Of a stretch of 64,000 nucleotides of DNA, positions 1-7,818 are shown piece by piece. How positions within the stretch are numbered: the first letter of the stretch is position 1; every line of letters starts with the position of its first letter. The DNA comes from Candidatus Chloroploca sp. Khr17. Its GTDB lineage: Bacteria; Chloroflexota; Chloroflexia; Chloroflexales; Chloroflexaceae. The position numbers were made by a program, and so were the translations under genes. The notes beneath the pieces are model-generated. The model made no database searches. It was given only the letters and a program-made list of their open reading frames with translations, and had not been told where the DNA came from. The stretch lies in assembly GCF_004138165.1 (NCBI RefSeq), contig NZ_RYFF01000017.1, positions 16,639-80,638 of the forward strand, given 5' to 3'.

Positions 1-357
1 GGAAGACCTGTGAGGTCTCTTCCTTGCAATCCTTGATCGGCACGGCAAGACAAGGCGAGACCTCACAGGTCTTGAACGCGACCTCATCGGGCGAGAAGAC
101 CTGTGAGGTCTTTTCCTTGCAATCCTTGATCGGCACGGCGAGACAAGGCGAGACCTCACAGGTCTGGACGCGACCTCATCGGGCGAGAAGACCTGTGAGG
201 TCTCTTCCTTGCAATCCTTGATCGGCACGGCAAGACAAGGCGAGACCTCACAGGTCTTGAACGAGACCTCATCGGGCGAGAAGACCTGTGAGGTCTCTTC
301 CTTGCAATCCTTGATCGGCACGGCAAAACAAGGCGAGACCTCACAGGTCTCGTCGCG
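1..357. repeat. Tandem array of four ~93-bp units built on an AGACCTGTGAGGTCT palindrome
   Basis: Units begin with AAGACCTGTGAGGTCT at about 3, 96, 188 and 281, so the period is 92-93 bp. Each unit also holds the exact reverse complement AGACCTCACAGGTCT about 55 bp further on, so each can fold into a long hairpin. The DNA between the two arms is nearly identical in every unit, which separates this from a CRISPR array. Related single elements occur near 18244, 31765, 42425 and 57846. The array is cut by the window start. I see nothing recognisable in 361-502. Confidence 0.9.
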
Positions 358-502
358 TCGGCCTTGGGACGCCCTCATCAAGACCGGTGAGGTCTGACCG
401 GCGCTCACCCTGTTGCTCGCGGCGTCACTGGCCCGTGGGCCATGGGGTACGCAGGGTGACAAGGTCGATCCACGGATAGTCATGCTGCGCACAGCAACCT
501 AA

Positions 503-1969
503 TTACGACGTCGGCGCAAAGATGCGGTAGTTGAGGCTCGCGAAGAGCCCGTCTTCTTCTTCGAGTTGGTCGAGCAGCGCGAGATCGGCTTCGTGGAGGT
601 GACGGTGCCGGGCGAGTTCGGCAAGCTGGCCGAAGCGCTGGAGATAGGTCCGCCAGCGGGCCGCCCATCCCTCTTCGCCTGTGCCGGCACTCAAAAGCGC
701 CGGCCAGTCGCTCGTCTGCGCGAGAAAGAGTTCGCGTGCCGCCTGGTTCAACAGGCGTTCGTGCTCGGCGACTGCATCGGGGAAGGCCAGCGCCAGTTCG
801 ACCATCGCCGCTTCAGCCCGATGGATCTCTTGCCAGTAGACCTCGGCGACCCCACCTTGCCACGCGCCGTGAACCCCCGCAGCCCAAGAACCCTCTTTGA
901 GCAACCCCTGAACCCGTGGGCGGTGGTTGCGCACATATGCGCCCGGTGTGGTTAGGTGCAGGCTTCCGTGCGTGGTGCTGAGCATCAACATTGCCTGGAG
1001 CCAGGTTGGGCCTTCGACCCAGCGGGTGCCGAGTTGGCCGGCATCGAGCAGGATGAGCCGCAAATCGTCGGCTCCGGCGCGGGCCTCTTCGGCGACAAGC
1101 AACTGGGTAAAATGAACCGCGTGGTTCTGGGCGCGCCTCAGGGCGTGGTAAGGATCGTAGAGCGCCCCGCTGCGTGCGTGGTACCCCGAAGGATCGTCGG
1201 GGTCACGGTAGAGCGGATCGCCTGGGTAGCCCAGATCTTCGGACCAGATATGGCGGGCGAGCTCTTCGTCAGGAAAGAGCGCCGCCACGCGCCCCGGGAT
1301 CACGTTGATTGGCGCAGACGACTGCTGCGCTACCAGGCTGCTGTGGTCGGCCACCACATACCGTAACCCGATCTCGGCCATCATGCCTTCAAGCCCCGGA
1401 CGCCAGCTGCATCCCGGTAGCCAGAGCCCGTCGAGCCGCCCAAGATGACGGGTCGTATGCAGCATGCCACACTCGATCTGCGCATGCACCGACTCTTCAC
1501 GCCCCAGCAGCGGCAGGTAGGCGTAACTTGCCGGACATGCCAGCGGTTCGATCACCCGCGCTACCGTCAGTTCACGCAGCCACGCAGGCAAGTGCCGGTT
1601 GAACCGCTCGGTAAACGCGCTGAGCCGTTGCTCGATCCACTCGACATAAAAACGCTCAAGGTAGGCGGCATGCGTGTCACCCCGCGCCTCGGCCTCAGCC
1701 AGACTCGCCTCGCGTTGTGCAATCACCTTCTCCATCCAGAGCACAAAATGTTTCTGTACCAGCGGATCGGCAAGTTGTTCGAGCAAAAGCGGCGAACAGG
1801 CTAGGCCGACCTGGATCGGTAATCTGTTACTATGCAGTTCCACCAGCATCTCGACCAACGGCAAGAGGCTCTGCGCGATCATTGCATGCAAGGCATCCTC
1901 ACCCTCTGGCTGAGGCCCGGCATGGCGCACGTAGGGCATATGAGCAATAAATAAAAAGGCAATCTGCAT
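503..1969 (-). CDS. GH57-like protein (glucan branching enzyme fold) with the catalytic Glu replaced
   Basis: The 488-aa product resembles glycoside hydrolase family 57 proteins of the 1,4-alpha-glucan branching enzyme type. The N-terminal region-1 signature HMPYVRH is at residues 10-16. A region like conserved region 3 reads LWLPGCSW at 182-189; in active enzymes this is WLPEC with the Glu as nucleophile, and here residue 186 is Gly. Region 4 reads LLDAGQLGTRW near 307-317, so the acid/base Asp (309) seems kept, but the Glu and His that usually follow are not. The gene starts 5 bp after the kinase stop codon, so the two are probably one transcript. Family membership is fairly sure. Loss of branching activity is inference from one motif; a binding or regulatory role is possible. 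Confidence 0.75.
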   Translation of the reverse strand: MQIAFLFIAHMPYVRHAGPQPEGEDALHAMIAQSLLPLVEMLVELHSNRLPIQVGLACSPLLLEQLADPLVQKHFVLWMEKVIAQREASLAEAEARGDTHAAYLERFYVEWIEQRLSAFTERFNRHLPAWLRELTVARVIEPLACPASYAYLPLLGREESVHAQIECGMLHTTRHLGRLDGLWLPGCSWRPGLEGMMAEIGLRYVVADHSSLVAQQSSAPINVIPGRVAALFPDEELARHIWSEDLGYPGDPLYRDPDDPSGYHARSGALYDPYHALRRAQNHAVHFTQLLVAEEARAGADDLRLILLDAGQLGTRWVEGPTWLQAMLMLSTTHGSLHLTTPGAYVRNHRPRVQGLLKEGSWAAGVHGAWQGGVAEVYWQEIHRAEAAMVELALAFPDAVAEHERLLNQAARELFLAQTSDWPALLSAGTGEEGWAARWRTYLQRFGQLAELARHRHLHEADLALLDQLEEEDGLFASLNYRIFAPTS

Positions 1970-1974
1970 GGCTT

Positions 1975-3915
1975 CTACGGGTCTGGCAAAACCGTCACTT
2001 CAGGCACCACCTCGGTGGTTGGTGTTTCGGCAAGCAACGGATCCTCGGTTGGGGTCACTGTCAAGATAAATGTTGCCGTCGGCCCTCCGGTTGGCACAAG
2101 CCCCTCGGTAGGATTCGGCGCTTCCGTTGGAGACGCTGATGGCGTCGGTGTATCTGTCACTGTGTCAGCCGCGGTTGGCGTGGGCGACGCCGTGGTCGGC
2201 GTGGGCGACGGGGTCGGCGTGGGTGACGCCGCCGTCGGCGTGGGCGACGGCGACGGCGTGGGCGACGGGGTCGGCGTGGGCGTGGGCGACGCCGCCGTTG
2301 GCGTTGGTGTCACCGAGGGTGTCGGCGACTCGGTTGGCGTAGGTGAATCGGTTGGCGTCGGCGTGGCAGTGGGGGGCACTGTCGGCGTGGCGGTGGGGGG
2401 CACTGTCGGCGTGGCCGTCGGCGGTGGGGTCACCGTTGGCTCGATGGTTGGCGGTGCCGGGGTCGGCGAGCGCACTGGTGGTGGTGGTACCGGCGTTGCG
2501 GTTCGCACGGGAAGCGGTGTTGCCGTCGGCGGTGGGGCCTCGGTGGCGGTCGGTGTGCTCACTGGGATGGCACTGCCTGTCAGGGGCGGCGCGGTTGCCG
2601 CCGGGGGCTCGGTTGGCGCGATGGTGGCGGTGGCGGTTGGCGATGGAAAGAGGGGCGGGCGCCCATCCCCGGCAAAACCCCGGGCGGCAGCCATGATCAC
2701 CAGGATCGTTCCGAGCACAAGGAGCGCGCCGATGACGGTCATCGGCAGCACCCCCGAACGCGTACCCTCGGCTTCGGGCGCACGCATTCGCCCGGCGCGC
2801 GGCAGCGGTGGGCGTGCCGAGGTGCGCGGAGGCACCCGGAGGCCCGGTGGGGCCGCTTCGGCGCGGTCGGTTGGTTGACCAGCACTGCTGGCGGGTTGCT
2901 GTGGCAAGGGTGGCGTTTCGGCCCGAGGAGGTGGCGCTACCGCTGGCGGCGCACCGGGTGCGGGTGGCCGCACATAGGCTGCGGGCGGGGGAAGCACGTC
3001 GAGTTGCGGCGGTTCGGGCGTACTCCCGATGGGATACGCGAGATCGGCTAGTTGCGCCCGGGTGGCGAGCGGGATACCGTAATAGACGAGCACCGACCGA
3101 AGCGCCTCAACCAGTTCGCGCCCTGATGGATAACGCGCCTCGGGCGGTTTGGCGAGGGCGCGAGCCATGATCGCATCAAACTCACCAGGCAGGTGCGCGG
3201 CAACGCTTGAGGGGGGCGGGGCCGGCAGTTGGGCATGGGCGACAATCAATTGCGGAGGTGAACCCGCAAAGGGCACCCGCCCCGTCAGCACCTCATAGGC
3301 CACCACCCCCAGCGCATAAAGATCGCTGCGGCCATCGACCCGGCGGGCCTCAGCCTGTTCAGGCGACAAATACTCGGGGGTGCCCATAAAGATCCCCGTG
3401 CGCGTCAGGCGCTCGCCATCGGCCTCGCTCGTCTGCGCAATGCCAAAATCGGCCAGCAAGACTCGGCCTTCCCGGTCAACCAGAATATTGTGCGGCTTGA
3501 TATCACGATGCACCGCGCCCTGTGCATGCGCATAATCGAGCGCCCGGGCGACGGGTTCAAGCAGACTCACCGCATAACCCGCGTCAAGCCGGGTACGCTC
3601 CTGGAGCACCGCAGCCAGACTCTGCCCGTTGATATACTCCATCGCAATATAATGCAGGCCGTCTTCTTCGCCCACATCATAGATGGTCACAATCGCAGGG
3701 TGGCGGAGACTCGCCGCCGTCGTAGCCTCACGCTCGAAGCGACGCACAAACTCGGTATCGAGGCTTAATTGGGCCGCCAGAACCTTCAGCGCAACCTGGC
3801 GCTGCAGCTGCGTGTCCAGGGCCAGATAGACCCGGGCCATGCCGCCGCGACCCAATTCGGCGCGGATCTCGTAGCGCCCTAGACGGCGCCCGATCAGACC
3901 GGTGACACTCTGCAC
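1975..3915 (-). CDS. Transmembrane Ser/Thr protein kinase (PknB type) with Pro/Thr-rich extracellular tail
   Basis: 646 aa. The N-terminal ~270 residues form a Hanks-type kinase domain: glycine loop LGRGGMA, Lys44 in VALKVL, catalytic HRD at 136-138, DFG at 156-158, and an APE-like region read as SPEQAE. A Pro-rich linker follows, then one membrane helix near 395-415. A long tail of TPTPSPTP-type repeats probably lies outside the cell; such low-complexity stalks are common in Chloroflexota. There is no PASTA or other sensor domain. It is transcribed with the GH57-like gene just downstream. A good promoter lies in the divergent gap shared with the FHA regulator. Confidence 0.92.
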   Translation of the reverse strand: MQSVTGLIGRRLGRYEIRAELGRGGMARVYLALDTQLQRQVALKVLAAQLSLDTEFVRRFEREATTAASLRHPAIVTIYDVGEEDGLHYIAMEYINGQSLAAVLQERTRLDAGYAVSLLEPVARALDYAHAQGAVHRDIKPHNILVDREGRVLLADFGIAQTSEADGERLTRTGIFMGTPEYLSPEQAEARRVDGRSDLYALGVVAYEVLTGRVPFAGSPPQLIVAHAQLPAPPPSSVAAHLPGEFDAIMARALAKPPEARYPSGRELVEALRSVLVYYGIPLATRAQLADLAYPIGSTPEPPQLDVLPPPAAYVRPPAPGAPPAVAPPPRAETPPLPQQPASSAGQPTDRAEAAPPGLRVPPRTSARPPLPRAGRMRAPEAEGTRSGVLPMTVIGALLVLGTILVIMAAARGFAGDGRPPLFPSPTATATIAPTEPPAATAPPLTGSAIPVSTPTATEAPPPTATPLPVRTATPVPPPPVRSPTPAPPTIEPTVTPPPTATPTVPPTATPTVPPTATPTPTDSPTPTESPTPSVTPTPTAASPTPTPTPSPTPSPSPTPTAASPTPTPSPTPTTASPTPTAADTVTDTPTPSASPTEAPNPTEGLVPTGGPTATFILTVTPTEDPLLAETPTTEVVPEVTVLPDP

Positions 3916-3961
3916 AGGATGGTGCTCAACAGATAGTGTGGTATTTTTACCAGCCTGATGG

Positions 3962-3967
3962 TATAAT
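3962..3967 (+). promoter_or_regulatory. -10 box TATAAT for the FHA regulator gene
   Basis: A perfect TATAAT on the plus strand lies 68 bp before the chosen ATG at 4035. The -35 region (about 3939-3944) is poor. It lies within about 50 bp of the divergent promoter of the kinase operon, so the two may interfere. Confidence 0.5.
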
Positions 3968-3983
3968 CAGGCATATTAGAGCG

Positions 3984-4012
3984 ATTGTACCACATCGCAC
4001 CTTTGGTTTCAA
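3984..4012 (-). promoter_or_regulatory. Sigma-70-like promoter for the kinase/GH57 operon
   Basis: On the minus strand, TTGAAA (4012-4007) is followed after 17 bp by TACAAT (3989-3984). It fits a start near 3977 and a leader of about 60 nt before the kinase ATG at 3915. Confidence 0.6.
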
Positions 4013-4034
4013 AGTTGTACAGAGGAACCCAGGC

Positions 4035-4688
4035 ATGGTCGCTGCGCCTGCGCCAAAATTGATCATCAAGCGTCAGGATGGTCACTATCGTGAACTCGAT
4101 TGGGATCGCGAACAGTTGACGATCGGGCGTGATGGGGCCAATGATATTGTGATCGATCATCCTCTCGCCTCGCGACGACACGCTCGTCTTGAGCAGACCG
4201 AGGATGCCTTTCTGCTCCGCGATCTTGAGAGTACCAATGGTACCTTTGTGAATCAAGAACGCATCGAAGGTCTTGTCCATCTACACAATCAAGATCAGAT
4301 CTTTATTGCGGATACGATGATTGTTTTTCACGACCCCGAAGCCACGGTCAAAGGGGTTGTCCCGCCCGAGTTGCTGCGTGCCGCGCGCGAAGAGGTGCGC
4401 GTTGATAGTCGCACCAAAGAGGTCTTTGTGAAGGGCCAGTTGGTGCAACCCCAGTTGACTGTGAAAGAGTTCCAGTTGCTCGAGTTGCTCTATCAACGCA
4501 CGGGCCAGGTGATCAGCAAAGACGAGATCGCCCGCCAGGTCTGGGATTATGAAGTCTTTGACTACAATGCGATTGATGCGCTGGTCTATCGGTTGCGCCA
4601 GCGGATCGAGCCCGATCCCGCGCATCCGCGCTATCTGGTGACCCAGCGTGGGTTTGGCTACAAACTTGTGACAACGCCCGAGGCATAA
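4035..4688 (+). CDS. FHA domain / OmpR-type winged-helix transcriptional regulator
   Basis: 217 aa from the ATG at 4035. I prefer this start because the FHA homology begins just after it and AGAGGAA-type bases precede it; the frame stays open upstream. Residues ~15-95 form an FHA phosphothreonine-binding domain with the hallmark motifs IGR, SRRHA and STNGTFVN. Residues ~120-215 form a PhoB/OmpR-type winged helix (LTVKEFQLLELL, and RGFGYKL at the end). There is no receiver domain, so phosphothreonine on a partner protein, not phospho-aspartate, is the likely signal. A Ser/Thr kinase is divergently encoded next door, which makes it a candidate partner. Confidence 0.88.
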   Translation: MVAAPAPKLIIKRQDGHYRELDWDREQLTIGRDGANDIVIDHPLASRRHARLEQTEDAFLLRDLESTNGTFVNQERIEGLVHLHNQDQIFIADTMIVFHDPEATVKGVVPPELLRAAREEVRVDSRTKEVFVKGQLVQPQLTVKEFQLLELLYQRTGQVISKDEIARQVWDYEVFDYNAIDALVYRLRQRIEPDPAHPRYLVTQRGFGYKLVTTPEA

Positions 4689-4712
4689 TTGCCCATCAGT
4701 ACCATAGGTTCT

Positions 4713-6011
4713 ATGTCAGCACTTACCTTGAGCGCTCCGGCCAGCCTGCGCGGGATTGTGCATGTGCCTGGTGATAAGTCGATTTCGCATCGTGCGGTGC
4801 TCTTCAATGCCGTTGCCAATGGCGATGCGCGCATCACTAATTTCCTGGCGGGGGCCGATTGCCTGGCGACGATTAGGTGCATGCAGGCCCTCGGGGTCGA
4901 TGTCCACCGTAATGAGAGCGATGTCTTTGTGCGCGGGGTGGGCCTCCAAGGGTTGCGTGAGCCAGGTGATGTGCTCGATTGTGGCAATTCGGGGACGACG
5001 CTGCGCTTGCTGACGGGTTTGCTGGCCGGGATGCCGCTCTTTGCGGTGCTGACCGGCGATGCCTCGCTGCGTTCGCGCCCTCAGCGCCGCATCGTGAGCC
5101 CGCTGCGCGAGCTCGGGGTGACGATTGATGGGCGCCTTGACGGTGATCGGGCTCCGCTTGTGGTTCGTGGCGGTGATCTGCAAGGGGGTACCTATGCCCT
5201 CCCCGTCGCTTCGGCGCAGGTCAAGTCGGCGCTGCTGCTCGCGGCCCTCGGTGGTACGGGGCCGTTGACGCTGACGGGTAAGATCGCGTCACGGGATCAC
5301 ACCGAACGGATGCTCCAGGCGATGGGCCTTGATCTGAAGGTTGCGGATGATGAATTGGTCTTGCATCCGCCCGAGCATCCCGTCTTTCCCTATCCCCTCT
5401 CGTTGCGCGTGCCCGGTGATCCTTCGTCAGCGGCCTTCTGGTGGGTTGCCGCCGCGATCCATCCCGCTGCCGAATTGCTCACTCCTGGCGTCTGTTTGAA
5501 TCCGACGCGCACCGGGGCGCTGGAGGTTTTGCAAGCGATGGGGGCCGAGGTGACGATTACGAATGAGCGGATCGAAGGGAGTGAGCCGGTCGGCGATGTG
5601 TTGGTGCAGTCATCGCACCTGCGCGGCACGACGATCAGTGGTTCCCTTATCCCCCGCCTGATTGATGAAATTCCGGTGCTCGCCGTGGCGGCAGCTTGCG
5701 CCGAGGGCGATACCGTCATTCGTGATGCCACTGAATTGCGCGCCAAAGAGAGTGATCGAATTGCGACCGTGGTGGCAGGTTTGCAGGCTCTCGGGGTGAC
5801 GGTTGAACCAACTGATGATGGCATGGGGATTGTAGGCCTCGGGCGCTCTGCGCTGCAGGGCGCAACATTGGCGACCCACGGCGACCATCGCCTCGCGATG
5901 GCCTGGGCCGTCGCATCCCTGGTGGCTGAAGGCGATGTGATCGTTGATAATCCGGCGTGTGCCGATGTGAGCTATCCCGCCTTCTGGGTGACCCTCGCAC
6001 GTCTTGGGTGA
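4713..6011 (+). CDS. aroA: 3-phosphoshikimate 1-carboxyvinyltransferase (EPSP synthase)
   Basis: 432 aa from the ATG at 4713; a TTG at 4689 would add eight residues without clear homology. It joins shikimate-3-phosphate and phosphoenolpyruvate in the sixth step of the shikimate pathway to chorismate. Visible signatures are GDKSISHR near the N-terminus, GNSGTTLRL in the PEP-binding region, GDPSSAAFW, RAKESDRI and HGDHRLAMA. GDKSISHR and GNSGTT resemble the Bacillus-type (class II) enzymes more than the enterobacterial ones. It starts 24 bp after the FHA regulator stop, so it may share that transcript. No other shikimate genes are nearby. Confidence 0.96.
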   Translation: MSALTLSAPASLRGIVHVPGDKSISHRAVLFNAVANGDARITNFLAGADCLATIRCMQALGVDVHRNESDVFVRGVGLQGLREPGDVLDCGNSGTTLRLLTGLLAGMPLFAVLTGDASLRSRPQRRIVSPLRELGVTIDGRLDGDRAPLVVRGGDLQGGTYALPVASAQVKSALLLAALGGTGPLTLTGKIASRDHTERMLQAMGLDLKVADDELVLHPPEHPVFPYPLSLRVPGDPSSAAFWWVAAAIHPAAELLTPGVCLNPTRTGALEVLQAMGAEVTITNERIEGSEPVGDVLVQSSHLRGTTISGSLIPRLIDEIPVLAVAAACAEGDTVIRDATELRAKESDRIATVVAGLQALGVTVEPTDDGMGIVGLGRSALQGATLATHGDHRLAMAWAVASLVAEGDVIVDNPACADVSYPAFWVTLARLG

Positions 6012-6045
6012 GTCGGCTGTGAAAAAGGGCATAGGTACCATAGCG

Positions 6046-6624
6046 ATGAGTAAACGCTATACGTTCACGATTGAGATTTATACCTCTGCGCTCGTTATTA
6101 CGGGGAGTTATGACTTGCCCCTTTATCGTCGGGTCAGCGATGCGCTCAATAGTCGTCTGCATCGCTATCTTGTGCTGCGTGATGCAACGATCGCGCCAGC
6201 TGATCGGGTGCAACATGTCCAGCAGGTGCCCCAGATCCTGGTTGACTGGAGTGATGCGTTGCTTGTTGCGACGATCAGTGAGCCTGATCCGCCCCCCGAT
6301 TTCAAACATGCTCAGCCGCCGCGCAATACGCAGCCGATGATGTTTTTTACCCCACTCTTTGCGCTACGAGCCGATTTCTACAAGCGTACCGACCGCGAGT
6401 TGATCGAAATGCTGAGTGAGATGAACGATGATTTTGTGCCCCTCCGCAATATTACGATCTATCCTCATCATAGCGGTGCTCCGGTGACGCGCAGTTTTGG
6501 TTGCCTCAATCGGCACCATATTCAGGTGCTCTATCCCCTTGGCACCGCGATGATCAATGCGCCCGTGCCCTCCTCTGAGGCCCCAGTTCAGGATGTTCGA
6601 GTTCAGCCTGCATCGGCTGAGTAG
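6046..6624 (+). CDS. Conserved-looking protein of unknown function
   Basis: 192 aa from the ATG at 6046 (a GTG at 6019 is an alternative). It begins with a beta-rich stretch ([20 protein letters not shown]) and contains an acidic and Pro-rich middle part. I see no signal peptide, membrane helix or known motif. It follows aroA by 34 bp and precedes galE. The codon use looks like that of its neighbours, so I take it as a real gene, but I cannot assign a function. Confidence 0.6.
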   Translation: MSKRYTFTIEIYTSALVITGSYDLPLYRRVSDALNSRLHRYLVLRDATIAPADRVQHVQQVPQILVDWSDALLVATISEPDPPPDFKHAQPPRNTQPMMFFTPLFALRADFYKRTDRELIEMLSEMNDDFVPLRNITIYPHHSGAPVTRSFGCLNRHHIQVLYPLGTAMINAPVPSSEAPVQDVRVQPASAE

Positions 6625-6654
6625 GTGGTCAAAGGGGCAGATTCCCAACGCTGT

Positions 6655-6701
6655 GCTGTTGTTCCATGTTGGCGGCTTTGCCGCCAACATGGAACAACAG
6701 C
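6655..6701. terminator. Perfect 22-bp inverted repeat with 3-nt loop
   Basis: Arms 6655-6676 and 6680-6701 are exact complements (GCTGTTGTTCC... / ...GGAACAACAGC) around TTT. No T-run follows. It sits right before the galE ribosome-binding site, so it could be a terminator for the genes upstream or a structure in the galE leader. Confidence 0.55.
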
Positions 6702-6719
6702 AAAGAAGGAGCACGTTCG

Positions 6720-7703
6720 ATGAAGATTCTTGTGACAGGTGGAGCCGGATATATCGGCTCAATGACAACGGCTGAGTTGCTCGCGGCAGGCCATCAGGTG
6801 GTGGTGCTCGATAATCTCTATCAGGGCCATCGGGCTGCCGTGCCCCCCGAGGCAACCTTTGTCCAGGCCGATCTTGCGGATCGCGTCGCCCTCGCCCGAC
6901 TCTTTGCTGACCATCCCGACATTGATGGCATTATGCACTTTGCCTCGTATACGCTCGTCGGCGAAAGCATGGACAAACCGTTGCTTTACCTGCGGGATAA
7001 TCTGGTCAATGCGGCGAATCTGCTTGAATATGCCGTTGCGGCGGGCGTGCGACGCTTTATTCTCTCTTCCACCGCCAACCTCTTTGATGATCCGGCCAGG
7101 ATGCCGATTGATGAGCACGAGCGCATTGTGCCTGGTTCGCCTTATGGCGAGTCCAAGTTTTTTATCGAGCGGGTGCTGGCGTGGTTTGAACGCATCTATG
7201 GCCTGCGCTACTGTTGCCTCCGCTATTTCAATGCAAGTGGCGATACGCCCAATCGTGGCGAAGATCACGATCCCGAAACCCACCTGATCCCGCTGGTGCT
7301 GCAGGTCGCGCTCGGTCAGCGTCCCCATATTACGGTCTTTGGCGACGATTATCCGACCCCTGATGGTACCTGTGTCCGCGATTATATCCATGTCGTCGAT
7401 CTCGCCCAGGCCCATATTCTGGCGATGGAGTCGCTCGATCAATTTGGCTCACAGGTCTATAATCTTGGCAATGGCAGTGGCTTCAGTGTCCTCGAGGTGA
7501 TCGAGACGGCTCGCAAGGTTACCGGCCATCCGATCCCTCATGTGATTGGGCCCCGGCGCGCCGGCGATCCGGCAACCCTGGTGGCCTCGTCAACGACGAT
7601 CCGTGCGAAACTCGGGTGGCAACCACGCTATCCTGACCTCGAGGCGATCATTGCCAGTGCCTGGGAGTGGCATCGGACGCATCCCCAGGGCTATGCCGGG
7701 TAA
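6720..7703 (+). CDS. galE: UDP-glucose 4-epimerase (GalE-type SDR)
   Basis: 327 aa from the ATG at 6720, preceded by AGAAGGAG. It is an extended short-chain dehydrogenase: the NAD-binding GxxGxxG reads TGGAGYIGS at the N-terminus, the catalytic YxxxK is YGESK, and the Ser lies in SSTAN. GalE-specific stretches include RYFNASG and [10 protein letters not shown]. It interconverts UDP-glucose and UDP-galactose for polysaccharide synthesis. GYIGS is followed by M where many GalE proteins have H, and the usual AAVYG after the serine is ANLFD. A related 4-epimerase substrate is therefore possible, though GalE is the best call. Confidence 0.88.
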   Translation: MKILVTGGAGYIGSMTTAELLAAGHQVVVLDNLYQGHRAAVPPEATFVQADLADRVALARLFADHPDIDGIMHFASYTLVGESMDKPLLYLRDNLVNAANLLEYAVAAGVRRFILSSTANLFDDPARMPIDEHERIVPGSPYGESKFFIERVLAWFERIYGLRYCCLRYFNASGDTPNRGEDHDPETHLIPLVLQVALGQRPHITVFGDDYPTPDGTCVRDYIHVVDLAQAHILAMESLDQFGSQVYNLGNGSGFSVLEVIETARKVTGHPIPHVIGPRRAGDPATLVASSTTIRAKLGWQPRYPDLEAIIASAWEWHRTHPQGYAG

Positions 7704-7739
7704 TGACGAGGAAGCATGAAAGCGGGTATAGGGGAGTAT

Positions 7740-7793
7740 GGGAGTGCCGACTTACGTCGGCCTCCGGTTCACCCGACGTAAGTCGGCACTCCC
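7740..7793. repeat. Perfect 21-bp inverted repeat (GGAGTGCCGACTT family)
   Basis: Arms 7740-7760 and 7773-7793 are exact complements around a 12-nt loop. The arm GGAGTGCCGACTT...GTCGG recurs at about 18059-18112, 54380-54393 with 54510-54521, and 57610-57630, so this is a dispersed intergenic element. It lies 26 bp before the chosen start of the next kinase and may affect its leader or end the galE transcript. Confidence 0.8.
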
Positions 7794-7818
7794 GGATGTA
7801 GTTCTTCATAACCATCTC

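Noticed and set aside
1-357. CRISPR array
   Set aside because: The period is ~93 bp, and the DNA between the palindromes is nearly identical in each unit, so there are no spacers. No cas gene is nearby.
2015-2878. 287-aa Gly/Val-rich ORF on the plus strand
   Set aside because: It is antisense to the Pro/Thr repeat tail of the kinase; its composition follows from that repeat.
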